Positions 23,296-30,996 are shown, counted from the first letter of the stretch. The stretch: DNA of 37,306 bases from CF-39 sp036518215 (GCA_036518215.1 DATDNP010000149.1:1-37306); one strand, 5' to 3'. Made by a program: numbers and translations. Notes: generated from the letters alone by a model not told the origin.

Positions 23296-23880
23296 ATGCC
23301 GGAGAAGCGACGGTCCAGCCGCGGCTCGACGCGTGAGCGTGTGCTCCAGGCGGCCGACCGGTTGTGGGGCGAACGCGGTGTTCACGGCGCCTCGCTCGAG
23401 GACATCGCGCGCGAGGCCGACGTCACGAAGCCGACGGTCTACTACTACTTCCCGGACAAGAGCGCGCTCTTCACGGCAGTCGTCTGCAGCGTGCTCGAGG
23501 AGCACGGGTCCGGGCTCAAGACCGCCGCGCGCCGCGGTGCTCGATCACGTGACCGGCTCGTCTCGGCGCTCGCGTTCCTCGTCGGGGCGCGCTGCAGCGG
23601 TCCGCGTCTGCTTCGCGATGGCGGCGTGACGCTCACCACGGATCAGACGAGCCAGGCGCGGAGCGCGTTCTTCCGCCACTTCTTCGCGCCGCTCCAGCAG
23701 ATCCTCGAGGAGGGCGTCCGGGCCGGCGAGCTCCGGCAGCTCGACACGGCCTTCGCCGCGCAGGCACTGCTCAATCTCCTCGACCCGTGGACCGGGCGCG
23801 ATCCGCTCCCTGGCGGCCGGACGCCTCAGCAGCTCGCGACCGACATCGTCGGGCTCGTCGTGGACGGTATCGGCGTCTAG
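23296..23880 (+). CDS. TetR/AcrR-family transcriptional regulator
   Basis: 194 aa. The N-terminal helix-turn-helix (residues ~13-58: RERVLQAADRLWGERGVHGASLEDIAREADVTKPTVYYYFPDKSALF) matches the TetR family closely. The C-terminal ~130 residues form the usual helical ligand-binding and dimer domain, with no recognisable ligand motif. ATG 23296 is preferred over GTG 23290 because the -10 box TAGAAT ends 6 nt before the ATG. A likely operator overlaps this promoter, and a near-identical one lies past the 3' end. The convergent aminotransferase follows downstream. Confidence 0.92.
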   Translation: MPEKRRSSRGSTRERVLQAADRLWGERGVHGASLEDIAREADVTKPTVYYYFPDKSALFTAVVCSVLEEHGSGLKTAARRGARSRDRLVSALAFLVGARCSGPRLLRDGGVTLTTDQTSQARSAFFRHFFAPLQQILEEGVRAGELRQLDTAFAAQALLNLLDPWTGRDPLPGGRTPQQLATDIVGLVVDGIGV

Positions 23881-23920
23881 GCGCTCGTTCACTGCGGCGC
23901 GGCGAAGCCAGGCGCCGCAG

Positions 23921-23943
23921 AGACAGCCGCCGCGCGGCTGTCT
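23921..23943. terminator. Hairpin between convergent tetR and aminotransferase genes
   Basis: A perfect 10-bp stem (AGACAGCCGC / GCGGCTGTCT) with a 3-nt loop, 40 bp after the tetR stop; it touches the aminotransferase stop. No T tract on either side, so termination is likely but not certain. Confidence 0.5.
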
Positions 23944-23959
23944 ACCGACCGGTAGGTAG
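23942..23959. promoter_or_regulatory. Second TetR operator, at the 3' end of the aminotransferase gene
   Basis: CTACCGACCGGTAGGTAG differs from the site at 23269-23286 by one base and is the more symmetric of the two (8 of 9 half-site positions pair). It also encodes the last residues and stop codon of the aminotransferase. The site centres are 673 bp apart, one on each side of tetR. Confidence 0.6.
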
Positions 23960-25144
23960 AGGCGCGGCCGCGCCGCGAGCGCTCCTCGACCACTCGTCGA
24001 TGCGCTGCACCGCGAGCTCGAGGTTCTCGAGCGAGTTCGCGTACGAGAGGCGCAGGTACCCCTCGCCCGCGGCTCCGAACGCGGTCCCCGACAGGACCGC
24101 GACGCCAGCCTCGTTGAGCACGCGGCCGGCGACCGCGGCCGAATCGCCGAGGCCGAGACCGGTGATGTTCGGGAAGACGTAGAACGCGCCGTGCGGCGTG
24201 CGGCAGGTGATGCCCTCGATCCGATTGAGTCCGGCGACGATCGTGTCGCGGCGCTTCTTGAACGCGGCGACCATCTGCGCGACCTCGGGCGGCCGCTGTG
24301 TGAGCGCGGCGACACCAGCGCGCTGCGTGAACGTCGCCGTGCACGACACGGAGTTCGTCACGAGCTTCGTCACCGGGTCGACGAGCGCCGCCGGGAACAC
24401 GCCGTACCCAAGTCGCCAGCCCGTCATCGCGAACGTCTTGCTGAATCCATCGAGGAGGATCGTCCGCTCGGCCATGCCGTCCTCGCGCGCGATGGAGCGG
24501 TGTTCGCCTTCGTACAGGATGTCGGCGTAGATCTCGTCCGACAGGATCCACAGGTCGCGGTCGCGCGCGATGCGGGCGATCTCGCGAACGGCCTGGGGCG
24601 AGAGGATGCCGCCGGTCGGGTTGTGCGGGCTGTTGAGGATGAGGACCTTCGTCTTCGGCGTGACGAGCCGCCTGAGCTCGTCGAGGTCCGGCATGAAGTC
24701 GTTCTGCTCGCGAAGGGGCAGCGACACGGGCTTCGCGCCCGCGAACGAGATCATCGACGCGTAGATCGGGAAGCCCGGGTCGGGGAAGATCGCCTCGTCG
24801 CCCGACTCGAGCAGCGCGAGGAGCGCGTAGAACATGATCGGCTTCGCACCCGGCGTGACGATGACCTGCGACGCGTCGAACGCGAGCCCGCGGCTCGAGT
24901 TCAAGTACTTCGCGATGGCTTCGCGCAGCTCGATCACGCCGGCCGACGGCGTGTAGTGCGTCTCGCCTCGCTCGATCGCGGCGACGCCCGCCGCGCTGAT
25001 CGACTTCGGCGTATCGAAGTCCGGCTCGCCGATCTCGAGATGGACGATGTGGCGGCCCTTCGCCTCGAGCGCGCGCGCCCGCCCCAGCACCTCGAACGCC
25101 GTCTCCGTGCCGAGCCGTTCCATCCGCTTCGCGAGCGGCCGCAT
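23942..25144 (-). CDS. PLP-dependent class I/II aminotransferase
   Basis: 400 aa, cytoplasmic. Fold-type I features are all present: GEPDFDTP (~39-46), the cofactor-binding TPGAKPIMF, the HNPTGG motif, DEIYAD, and Lys236 in DGFSKTFAMTGWRLGY as the Schiff-base lysine. An Arg near the C-terminus (YLRLSYANS) binds the substrate carboxylate. The closest match is the aspartate/aromatic (AspC-like) subgroup; the amino donor cannot be fixed. ATG 25144 has TAGACT 7 nt upstream and no Shine-Dalgarno. The last codons double as a TetR operator. Confidence 0.93.
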   Translation of the reverse strand: MRPLAKRMERLGTETAFEVLGRARALEAKGRHIVHLEIGEPDFDTPKSISAAGVAAIERGETHYTPSAGVIELREAIAKYLNSSRGLAFDASQVIVTPGAKPIMFYALLALLESGDEAIFPDPGFPIYASMISFAGAKPVSLPLREQNDFMPDLDELRRLVTPKTKVLILNSPHNPTGGILSPQAVREIARIARDRDLWILSDEIYADILYEGEHRSIAREDGMAERTILLDGFSKTFAMTGWRLGYGVFPAALVDPVTKLVTNSVSCTATFTQRAGVAALTQRPPEVAQMVAAFKKRRDTIVAGLNRIEGITCRTPHGAFYVFPNITGLGLGDSAAVAGRVLNEAGVAVLSGTAFGAAGEGYLRLSYANSLENLELAVQRIDEWSRSARGAAAPLPTGR

Positions 25145-25151
25145 CGCGCCG

Positions 25152-25157
25152 AGTCTA
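25152..25157 (-). promoter_or_regulatory. Leaderless-type -10 box of the aminotransferase gene
   Basis: TAGACT on the minus strand, then CGGCGCG (7 nt), then ATG 25144. The string from box to start is nearly identical to that before the 5673 gene. The short gap to the cupin gene (25169) makes read-through also possible. Confidence 0.5.
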
Positions 25158-25168
25158 GCCCCGCGACG

Positions 25169-25462
25169 TCACAGCTTGCCCTCGACACAGCCGCATCCGT
25201 CGCGCCCGACGCGCGCCGAATGCGGCGTCCCGGCGGGCAGCACAAGACGGTCGCCCGGTCGGAGCGAGAGCGTGCGGCCGTCGGCGAGCACGAAATCGAT
25301 CGACCCGCGCGTGCAGTACAGGAGCTTCGTATACGCGTGCGAATGCTCCGCGTAGTGATATCCGGCGTCGTTCGACCACTCGTAGACGTCTCGTGCTTCG
25401 CGCCGCATCCGCGCGCCGATCGCGTCGACGCGCTCGTCCTCGCGGACGTGTTGCACGTCCAT
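25169..25462 (-). CDS. Single-domain cupin protein
   Basis: 97 aa from ATG 25462; this start follows TATCGT by 6 nt, and longer forms lack support. The cupin core shows motif 1 as HYAEHSHAYTKLLYCTRG and motif 2 as PGDRLVLPAGTPHSARVG. The two His of motif 1 and the His of motif 2 are kept, but the usual Glu of motif 1 is Lys (HSHAYTK), so metal binding may differ. The C-terminus is Cys-rich (DGCGCVEGKL). Ligand or reaction unknown. It lies 24 bp upstream of the aminotransferase in the same direction and is divergent from the luciferase-like gene. Confidence 0.85.
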   Translation of the reverse strand: MDVQHVREDERVDAIGARMRREARDVYEWSNDAGYHYAEHSHAYTKLLYCTRGSIDFVLADGRTLSLRPGDRLVLPAGTPHSARVGRDGCGCVEGKL

Positions 25463-25468
25463 GCCGCG

Positions 25469-25474
25469 ACGATA
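25469..25474 (-). promoter_or_regulatory. Leaderless-type -10 box of the cupin gene
   Basis: TATCGT on the minus strand is followed by exactly 6 nt (CGCGGC) and the ATG at 25462. It lies in the 37-bp divergent gap shared with the luciferase-like gene at 25500, whose own candidate box (CACACT, 7 nt before GTG) is weak. Confidence 0.5.
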
Positions 25475-25499
25475 CGCGGCGCGTGACACACTCGGTCAC

Positions 25500-26378
25500 G
25501 TGCGCGTAGGTGTCATCTTCCCGCAGCTCGAGTCCGGTACGGATCCGGGTGCCATACGCGAATACGCGCAGGCCGTCGAGCAGCTTGGGTACGCGCACCT
25601 CGTGGCGTACGACCACGTGCTCGGAGCGGACCGCTCCACACGTCCCGAGTACAGGGGCGCGTACGACTCGACCTCGTTGTTCCACGAGGTGTTCGTGCTG
25701 CTCTCGTTCATCGCGGCGTGGACGACGCGCCTCGAGGTCGCGCCGTCCGTCGTCGTCCTGCCGCAGCGGCAGACGGTGCTCGTCGCGAAGCAGGCCGCGT
25801 CGCTCGACGTCCTCGCGCAGGGACGAACTCGTCTCGGCGTGGGCCTCGGCTGGAACGAGGTCGAGTTCGTCGGGCTGAACGAAGCGTTCGGTACGCGGGC
25901 GAAGCGATACAGCGAGCAGATCGCGCTCATGCGCCTCCTCTTCACCGACGAGGTCGTGTCGTTCAGCGGGAAGTACCACACCGTCGACCGCGCGGGGATC
26001 AAGCCGCTGCCGGTGCAGCGCCCGATCCCGATCTGGATGGGTGGGAACGCGCCCGACGCCGTGAAACGGATCGCGCGCATCGGCGACGGATGGTTCACGT
26101 TCGCGCAGCCGGACGGGGACGGACCCGAGAAGATCGCGCACTTCCGTGAGCTCCTGCGCCAGAACGGGCGTGATCCCGAGGCCTTCCCGATCGAGGGGCG
26201 CCTCGTCTTCGCGAAACGGACGCCGGATGAGTGGGTCGAACGCGCGCTCGGGTTCCGCGACCTGCGCCTGTCCCACCTCGAGCTCAACACGATGGGTGCG
26301 GGCTACGCGACGCTCGCCGATCACGTCGAGGCGCTCGCGCGCTTCCGGCACGACGCGGGAGCGCTGTTCGGCTCCTAG
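25500..26378 (+). CDS. Luciferase-like (LLM) flavin/F420-dependent oxidoreductase
   Basis: 292 aa from GTG 25500. Key segments of the bacterial-luciferase superfamily are clear: RVGVIFPQLESGTDP at the N-terminus, HLVAYDHVLGAD (~40), TTRLEVAPSVVVLPQRQTVLVAKQAASLDVLAQGRTRLGVGLGWNEVEF (~78-126), and PIPIWMGGNAPDAVKRIARIGDGWF (~176-200). The text resembles the F420-dependent subgroup, but FMN use cannot be excluded and the substrate is unknown. The upstream in-frame ATG at 25461 would add an Arg-rich extension across the cupin promoter and is rejected. The stop overlaps the convergent propeller gene by 4 nt. Confidence 0.9.
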   Translation: MRVGVIFPQLESGTDPGAIREYAQAVEQLGYAHLVAYDHVLGADRSTRPEYRGAYDSTSLFHEVFVLLSFIAAWTTRLEVAPSVVVLPQRQTVLVAKQAASLDVLAQGRTRLGVGLGWNEVEFVGLNEAFGTRAKRYSEQIALMRLLFTDEVVSFSGKYHTVDRAGIKPLPVQRPIPIWMGGNAPDAVKRIARIGDGWFTFAQPDGDGPEKIAHFRELLRQNGRDPEAFPIEGRLVFAKRTPDEWVERALGFRDLRLSHLELNTMGAGYATLADHVEALARFRHDAGALFGS

Positions 26379-28576
26379 GGCCTCGTCGTCGAGACGAGGA
26401 CGCCCAGCGGCGCGATGCGGACCACATCGCCGCCGCCCAGCGCGCGAGCGTAGAGACCGTCGTCACGCGCGACGAACATCCATGCGCCATCAGGCGACCA
26501 TCCGGCGAAACGCCCTTCGACGTCGACGAGGACCGCGCCGCTCTCCACGTCGCGCACGACGGCATGCTGGGGCACGCCGTACGGCGGCTGGGTCGGCATC
26601 TTCGTGTACCCGATGACCGTCCCGAGCGGTGACCACGCTTCGTCGCTGACATCCTCGTCGCCGATGACGAGCGAGACCGCACCGTCGCGCGAGCGGATGA
26701 CGACGAACGCCATCGGCGCGCGGTACGGCGCGCCGATGGCCGCACCCGGCACGAAGTACACGAGGTGCGTCGCGACGTACGAGCCGTCGGAGTTGGCGGT
26801 GATGCCGTCCGCTTCGGCGATCGCATTCGCCGGCGCGATGGCGCGAGCGCGTGGAGCGGACGCGAGCGCGGCGACCGTCGTGATGTCGCGCTTCGCGGCA
26901 CCGTTCCACACTTCGAGCACCTGGCCTTCGCGCCCGGTGGCGCCCGGACGGACCGTCCCATTGGAGATGACCGCGATGCCCGCACGTGTCCAAGCGGCGG
27001 CACGTCCGGGCATCGCCTTCGTGACGCCGGTCGTGGCGACGTCGAAGACGACCACGTTGAGATCCATGTTGAGCAACAGGCGGCCGTCGATGATCCGCTC
27101 GACCGCGGCGACGCGTGTCCCGTCGGGCGCCCACGTGACGGACGACGCGACGTACGTGTGCCCAGCGCTGGACGTATCCGCATTGGCTCCGATCGTCCCG
27201 AGCTCTCGCGGGCGCCCGTCCGGACCGATGACGACGGCGACGGCGCCGCCGATCGTGCCGGCCTCGACGGCGACGGCGCGATCGCCCGATGGCGACCAGC
27301 GAGGCGCAAGGCCGCCGTTCTGCATCATCGACGGCGGTGCGACCTCCAGCAGCGAGGCGACGCCGTCGTTGCCCATCGTCCAGACGTGTCCCCCGAGGGC
27401 GAAGACGAAGCGCTCCGCCGGCAGCGTCGAGACGGCAGCGCGAGGAGAGCGCGCGAGTGTCGCGCTCCGTGGGAACCACGCATCGGCGTGCTCGACGGAG
27501 CCCAGCAGCAGCACGTTCCCCGTGATCGTCCCGTTCGGACCGAGATCGAGGCGGACGACGTTCGTGTCCGCGAAGGCGAGCGCATAGCGGCCATCCGACG
27601 ACGCGGCGATGCGGTCGATCGTTCCGCTCGTCGTCGGCAGCGACAGGGCGGACGTGCCGTTCAGCGCGAGGGCGCCGGTCCGTGGGCTGTGCGCGAAGAA
27701 GCCGCCCGCCCAGATGCCGTCGAGGCGGTCCATGTCGGGCGGCAGCTCCGTCGTTCGTTCGTGCCTCAGATCGTCGCCGTCGATGGTCACGCTCCAGATG
27801 CCCGGATCGTTCGCGAACTGCGGCAGGCGGTTCGCCGTCATGAATCCGATGCCGCCGACGAAGTACACGCGGCCATCGTTCCCGACGATGGGCGACCGGC
27901 CGAACACGCTCGTGAGCGGGTGGAGGCGATCGGTCCCGCTCGCAGCGAGCCGCCCGATCACGCCACCGCCGGTCCCGACGAGGAGCTCATCCTCGGAGAT
28001 CCACGGGCCGGCGGTGACGTCATGCGTCGTCGTCAGTCGCGTCCACGACCCGCTCCGTGAGCAGAGCAGCACGTCGAGCTCGTTGAACGCGGCGCGCTGG
28101 ACCGTGACGGCGATCGTCGTGGCGGACGGCGAGAAGGCGTGGTCGACGATGCGATAGCCGGCGGCCACCATGTCGGGTGGCAGGTCGTACGTCGACGTGG
28201 TCCCGTCCAAGCCCGCGACGACGAGATGGACCCCTGTGTCCACGTACGCGACGGCGCTGCCGTTTGCCGCCCACTTCGTGACCGTGACCGCCCGTGGCTG
28301 CGGCGCCTTCGAGACTGCGCGCCGCCGCGTGTTGTCGGTGTTCGCGACCCACAGGACGTAGTCGCCGCTCGGCTCGAGGCGCCAGTACGCGAGGCGTCCA
28401 TTCGGTGACAGATCGGTGGCTGGTCGGACCGCCGACGGGCTCGCCGACGCGGACCCGCTGTCCTCCGCCGTACCGACAGGCATCCTCAGCGTCGTCAACA
28501 CGAGGGCCACGACCGTCGCCGCGACCACGAAGACCGCGATCCCTGCGTAGGGGAGTAGACGGCGGGCCTGCGTCAC
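26375..28576 (-). CDS. Membrane-anchored beta-propeller protein
   Basis: 733 aa from GTG 28576, which opens the protein directly with VTQARRLLPYAG and one transmembrane helix (~residues 10-30). A Ser/Ala/Pro-rich linker follows. The rest is extracytoplasmic, with many PD40/WD40-like strands: NGRLAYWRLEPSGDYVLWVANTD, HAFSPSATTIAVTV, APRWSPSGDRAVAVEAG, SVTWAPDGTRVAAVER and AGWSPDGAWMFVARDDG. Spacing suggests two propellers. No peptidase domain follows, unlike the TolB-S9 protein at 11907, so it is probably a binding or scaffold protein. The start codon stands 6 nt from a -10 box that overlaps that of the divergent NTF2-like gene. Confidence 0.8.
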   Translation of the reverse strand: MTQARRLLPYAGIAVFVVAATVVALVLTTLRMPVGTAEDSGSASASPSAVRPATDLSPNGRLAYWRLEPSGDYVLWVANTDNTRRRAVSKAPQPRAVTVTKWAANGSAVAYVDTGVHLVVAGLDGTTSTYDLPPDMVAAGYRIVDHAFSPSATTIAVTVQRAAFNELDVLLCSRSGSWTRLTTTHDVTAGPWISEDELLVGTGGGVIGRLAASGTDRLHPLTSVFGRSPIVGNDGRVYFVGGIGFMTANRLPQFANDPGIWSVTIDGDDLRHERTTELPPDMDRLDGIWAGGFFAHSPRTGALALNGTSALSLPTTSGTIDRIAASSDGRYALAFADTNVVRLDLGPNGTITGNVLLLGSVEHADAWFPRSATLARSPRAAVSTLPAERFVFALGGHVWTMGNDGVASLLEVAPPSMMQNGGLAPRWSPSGDRAVAVEAGTIGGAVAVVIGPDGRPRELGTIGANADTSSAGHTYVASSVTWAPDGTRVAAVERIIDGRLLLNMDLNVVVFDVATTGVTKAMPGRAAAWTRAGIAVISNGTVRPGATGREGQVLEVWNGAAKRDITTVAALASAPRARAIAPANAIAEADGITANSDGSYVATHLVYFVPGAAIGAPYRAPMAFVVIRSRDGAVSLVIGDEDVSDEAWSPLGTVIGYTKMPTQPPYGVPQHAVVRDVESGAVLVDVEGRFAGWSPDGAWMFVARDDGLYARALGGGDVVRIAPLGVLVSTTRP
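26381..26399 (+). terminator. Possible terminator of the luciferase-like gene
   Basis: CCTCGTC/GACGAGG (7 bp, 5-nt loop) lies just past the stop at 26378. It falls inside the 3' end of the convergent propeller gene and has no T tract, so it may be chance. Confidence 0.25.
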
Positions 28577-28581
28577 GTCTA

Positions 28582-28588
28582 CATAATC
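28582..28588. promoter_or_regulatory. Bidirectional leaderless promoter with overlapping -10 boxes
   Basis: Plus strand: CATAAT (28582-28587), 6 nt, GTG 28594. Minus strand: GATTAT (28583-28588), 6 nt, GTG 28576. The same AT base pairs serve as -10 for both directions. The two start codons are 17 bp apart, so the genes share one promoter core and cannot both have leaders. Confidence 0.55.
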
Positions 28589-28593
28589 ACCTT

Positions 28594-28926
28594 GTGGGAG
28601 ATCCGTTAGAGGCCGCGCGCACATTCATGGACGCCCTCGAGGCGCGCGACGCCGACCGCGCGGCGAGCGTCTGCGCGGAGGACGTCGAGATCGAGCTGCC
28701 GGGCGGCGACAGCGACCTCACCGGCAAGGAAGGCGCCCGACGGCTCGTGCGCATGGCGCCCTCCTTCGTCCGTCGCGTGCGCGAGCACGAGACGCACGGC
28801 AACACGGTCATCCTGCGTGGCCTGACGCGGGCGCCCGGCCACTTCACGAACTACAGCACCTGGACGTTCGAGACGGACGGCGCGCTCATCAAGCACGTCA
28901 CGTTCGCGTGGAAGCCGGCGAACTGA
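28594..28926 (+). CDS. NTF2-like/SnoaL-like small protein
   Basis: 110 aa from GTG 28594. The layout is that of the NTF2-like fold: first helix DPLEAARTFMDALEARDADRAASVCAEDVEIELPGG, a second helix GKEGARRLVRMAPSF, then beta strands EHETHGNTVILRGLTR, NYSTWTFETDGALIKHVTFAWKP. This is the SnoaL/'nuclear transport factor 2' superfamily, which includes isomerases, cyclases and many binding proteins; no specific catalytic pair is evident. The leaderless-type start is shared with the divergent gene. The transporter gene follows after 7 bp, so they are likely one transcript. Confidence 0.8.
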   Translation: MGDPLEAARTFMDALEARDADRAASVCAEDVEIELPGGDSDLTGKEGARRLVRMAPSFVRRVREHETHGNTVILRGLTRAPGHFTNYSTWTFETDGALIKHVTFAWKPAN

Positions 28927-28933
28927 TCACCGT

Positions 28934-30175
28934 GTGAGCGTGCTCGCGCTTCCGCTGCTCGCGCTCACGCTCGCGGGGGTCGTCACGCGACCGCGCGGCG
29001 TCCGCGAATGGGTCGTCGCGATCACGGGTGCCGCGCTCGTCATCCTCCTTGGCGTCGTGCCGCCTGCCGACGCGCTCGCCGCCATCGTGGCGCAGTGGAA
29101 CGTCTTCCTCTTCTTCCTCGGTCTCATGGCGATCTCGGCCATCGCCGACCAGTCCGGACTGCTCCGTCACCTCGTCGTCGCGAGCGCCCGGGCCGCACGC
29201 GGTCGCGCGGATCTCCTCTTCGTGCTCGTGTCCGGCGTCGCCGTGCTCGTGACCGTGACGCTCTCGAACGACGCGACGGTGCTACTGCTCACGCCACTCG
29301 TCGTCGACATGGCGCGCCGTCTTCGCGTGCCGGTCCTCCCGTACGCTTTCGCCTGCGCTTACCTCGCGAACGCCGCGTCGATCGCCATCCCGATCGCGAA
29401 TCCCGCGAACGTGCTCGTGCTGCAGTCGATCCCGCTCACGGCCAGCGTGTTCGTCGCGCTCCTCGGGCCGTCGGCGGTGTTCGCGACGCTCGCGACGATC
29501 GGTGCGGTGTGGTGGCTGCGCCGGGGCGACCTGCGCGGCCGGATCGCCGTCCCGCCGCTCACCGACCACGACGCGGGCGCGCGCGGTGTCGCCGTCGGCA
29601 TCGCGCTCATCGTCGTCGTGTACGTCGTCGCGCTGGAGCTGCGCTGGCCCGTCGGGATCGTCGCCGTCATCGGCGGCGCGGCGCTCGTCGCGTTACAGGC
29701 GGCGCGCGGACACCTCCGTCACGCGCAGCTCCGCGCCGACATCGCGTGGGGCATCTTCCCGCTCCTCGCCGGCCTCGTCGTCGTGCTGCGCGGGGCCGAG
29801 GCCGCGGGCCTCGTCGACGTCGTGGCGGGACCGCTCGCGACCGCCGTGCCCGACGCGCGCGGGATCGCGGGTGTCGCCGTCTTGTCGACGCTCGTCGCGA
29901 ACGCGATGAACAACCTCCCGTGGGCGCTCCTCGCCGGTGCGGCGGCGGGCCACGTCGCGACGCTCGACCCGCGCCTCGCGGCGTCGCTCCTCGTCGGCAT
30001 CGACGTCGGCCCGAGCTTCACCGCGATCGGCTCGCTCGCGACGATCCTCTGGCTCCTGCTCCTGCGGCGCCGCGACATCCACGTGAGCGCGCTCGACTAC
30101 GCGCGCGCGAGCGTCATCCCGTCGGCCCTCGCGCTCGCAGCGGCGCTCGTCCCGCTCCTCGTCCTCGCGCGCTAG
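28934..30175 (+). CDS. ArsB/SLC13-type (ion transporter superfamily) membrane protein
   Basis: 413 aa, about ten helices in two repeats. The first repeat has NVFLFFLGLMAISAIADQSGLL and then SNDATVLLLTPLVVDMARRL. The second has VANAMNNLPWALLAGAA and DVGPSFTAIGSLATILW. The paired 'SNDA'/'MNNLP' and 'G...IGS/ANP' loops are typical of the ArsB/NhaD/SLC13 ion-transporter group. Arsenite efflux is one option, but no ars regulator or ArsA/ArsC gene is near, and a dicarboxylate or other anion is equally possible. GTG start 7 bp after the NTF2-like gene. The stop overlaps the convergent ASCH-like gene by 4 nt. Confidence 0.85.
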   Translation: MSVLALPLLALTLAGVVTRPRGVREWVVAITGAALVILLGVVPPADALAAIVAQWNVFLFFLGLMAISAIADQSGLLRHLVVASARAARGRADLLFVLVSGVAVLVTVTLSNDATVLLLTPLVVDMARRLRVPVLPYAFACAYLANAASIAIPIANPANVLVLQSIPLTASVFVALLGPSAVFATLATIGAVWWLRRGDLRGRIAVPPLTDHDAGARGVAVGIALIVVVYVVALELRWPVGIVAVIGGAALVALQAARGHLRHAQLRADIAWGIFPLLAGLVVVLRGAEAAGLVDVVAGPLATAVPDARGIAGVAVLSTLVANAMNNLPWALLAGAAAGHVATLDPRLAASLLVGIDVGPSFTAIGSLATILWLLLLRRRDIHVSALDYARASVIPSALALAAALVPLLVLAR

Positions 30176-30462
30176 AGGTAGCGGAAGGACCGCGGGATCT
30201 TCGCGAGGCCGTATTCGGCGATCGGCTTCGGCTTCCGGTAGCGCCTCGCGTTCGTGACCGGCAGCGTCCAGCCATCCTTCGTGCGGCCGCCTCGTTCGCC
30301 GAGCACGCACTCGCCGACGACGGATGCCGTCCCGACGACGGCGAGGTACGCCTTCGCGGGGAGACGCGCCGGCGGGAGCGTCCGATGATCGGCGTCGCGC
30401 GAGCCGTCGAGGAGCGCGTCGGCGTGTTCCGCGGATATCGCGAGGACGAGCCGTTCCATCAT
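30172..30462 (-). CDS. ASCH/PUA-like small protein
   Basis: 96 aa. It starts at ATG 30462, 5 nt after a GGAGG; the next ATG (30459) and the GTG at 30468 are alternatives. The sequence RLVLAISAEHADALLDGSRDADHRTLPP, then AYLAVVGTASVVGECVLGE, resembles the ASCH/PUA-type barrel ('use of a ligand or RNA pocket, with K/R and G at the strand turns'), but the match is weak. Rather than a known enzyme this is a putative RNA- or nucleotide-binding protein. It lies 44 bp downstream of the MarR gene in the same direction, so it is likely in that transcript. Confidence 0.6.
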   Translation of the reverse strand: MMERLVLAISAEHADALLDGSRDADHRTLPPARLPAKAYLAVVGTASVVGECVLGERGGRTKDGWTLPVTNARRYRKPKPIAEYGLAKIPRSFRYL

Positions 30463-30505
30463 GGGCACCTCCGATGCTCGCGATGGACATCGGTCGCGCC
30501 TTGCG

Positions 30506-30973
30506 TCACTCGGCCGCGGCGATGCGCTCCATCATCCCGGTGAGCATGTCCCGCTCGGCGGGCGAGAGCAGATCGGCGAAGTGCGCCGCGATGGAGCGGA
30601 CGTGGCCCGGGGCGGCGCGACGCACGAGGCGCCGGCCTTTCGGCGTCAGCGCCACGAAGTACGACCGGCCGTCGGTGGGACAGACGTTCCGCTGGACGAG
30701 CCCGGCATCGGCGAGCCGCTCGACGGCCCGGGTGAGGCCGCTCTTCGTGAGGAGCGAACGCTGCGCGAGGTCGGTCGGGCGCACGCCGACCTCGGGTGCA
30801 CGGGCGAGCTGGACGAGCAGGTGGTGCTCGCCGAGCGGCAGCCCGAGGCGGGCGCCGGCCTCGCGCTCGACGGACCGCGTCGCGACGGCGTGCGCGAGCA
30901 GGAAGGTCTCCCACGCTTGGATCTCCGCCTGGCTGAGACGCCGCTTCCGCCTTGGAATAGATTGCGTACGCAA
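30506..30973 (-). CDS. MarR-family transcriptional regulator
   Basis: 155 aa with the MarR winged helix: GLPLGEHHLLVQLARAPEVGVRPTDLAQRSLLTKSGLTRAVERLADAGLVQRNVCPTDGRSYFVALTPKGRRL (~45-118). Dimerisation helices lie at both ends. No redox-sensing Cys is obvious; Cys is present in the wing (NVCPTDGR). The start is TTG 30973, following TACAAT by 7 nt, which gives a Lys/Arg-rich N-terminus. Nested palindromes cover the start codon and promoter (separate entry), pointing to autoregulation and to control of the divergent YceI gene. Confidence 0.9.
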   Translation of the reverse strand: MRTQSIPRRKRRLSQAEIQAWETFLLAHAVATRSVEREAGARLGLPLGEHHLLVQLARAPEVGVRPTDLAQRSLLTKSGLTRAVERLADAGLVQRNVCPTDGRSYFVALTPKGRRLVRRAAPGHVRSIAAHFADLLSPAERDMLTGMMERIAAAE

Positions 30974-30996
30974 CTAGTTGATTGTACCAGCAACTA
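30962..30996. promoter_or_regulatory. Nested palindromes at the MarR/YceI boundary
   Basis: Three overlapping inverted repeats share the half-site AGTTG/CAACT: TTGCGTACGCAA (30962-30973, perfect), CAACTAGTTG (30971-30980, perfect), and TAGTTG-N10-CAACTA (30975-30980 with 30991-30996). The minus-strand -10 TACAAT (30981-30986) of marR lies inside the third. These fit MarR-dimer sites; bound protein would block marR and probably YceI transcription. Confidence 0.65.

Noticed and set aside
28934..30175. Arsenite efflux pump assignment (arsB)
   Set aside because: The fold fits the ArsB/SLC13 group, but there is no ArsR, ArsC or ArsA gene nearby and no substrate-specific motif I can verify, so no gene symbol was given.
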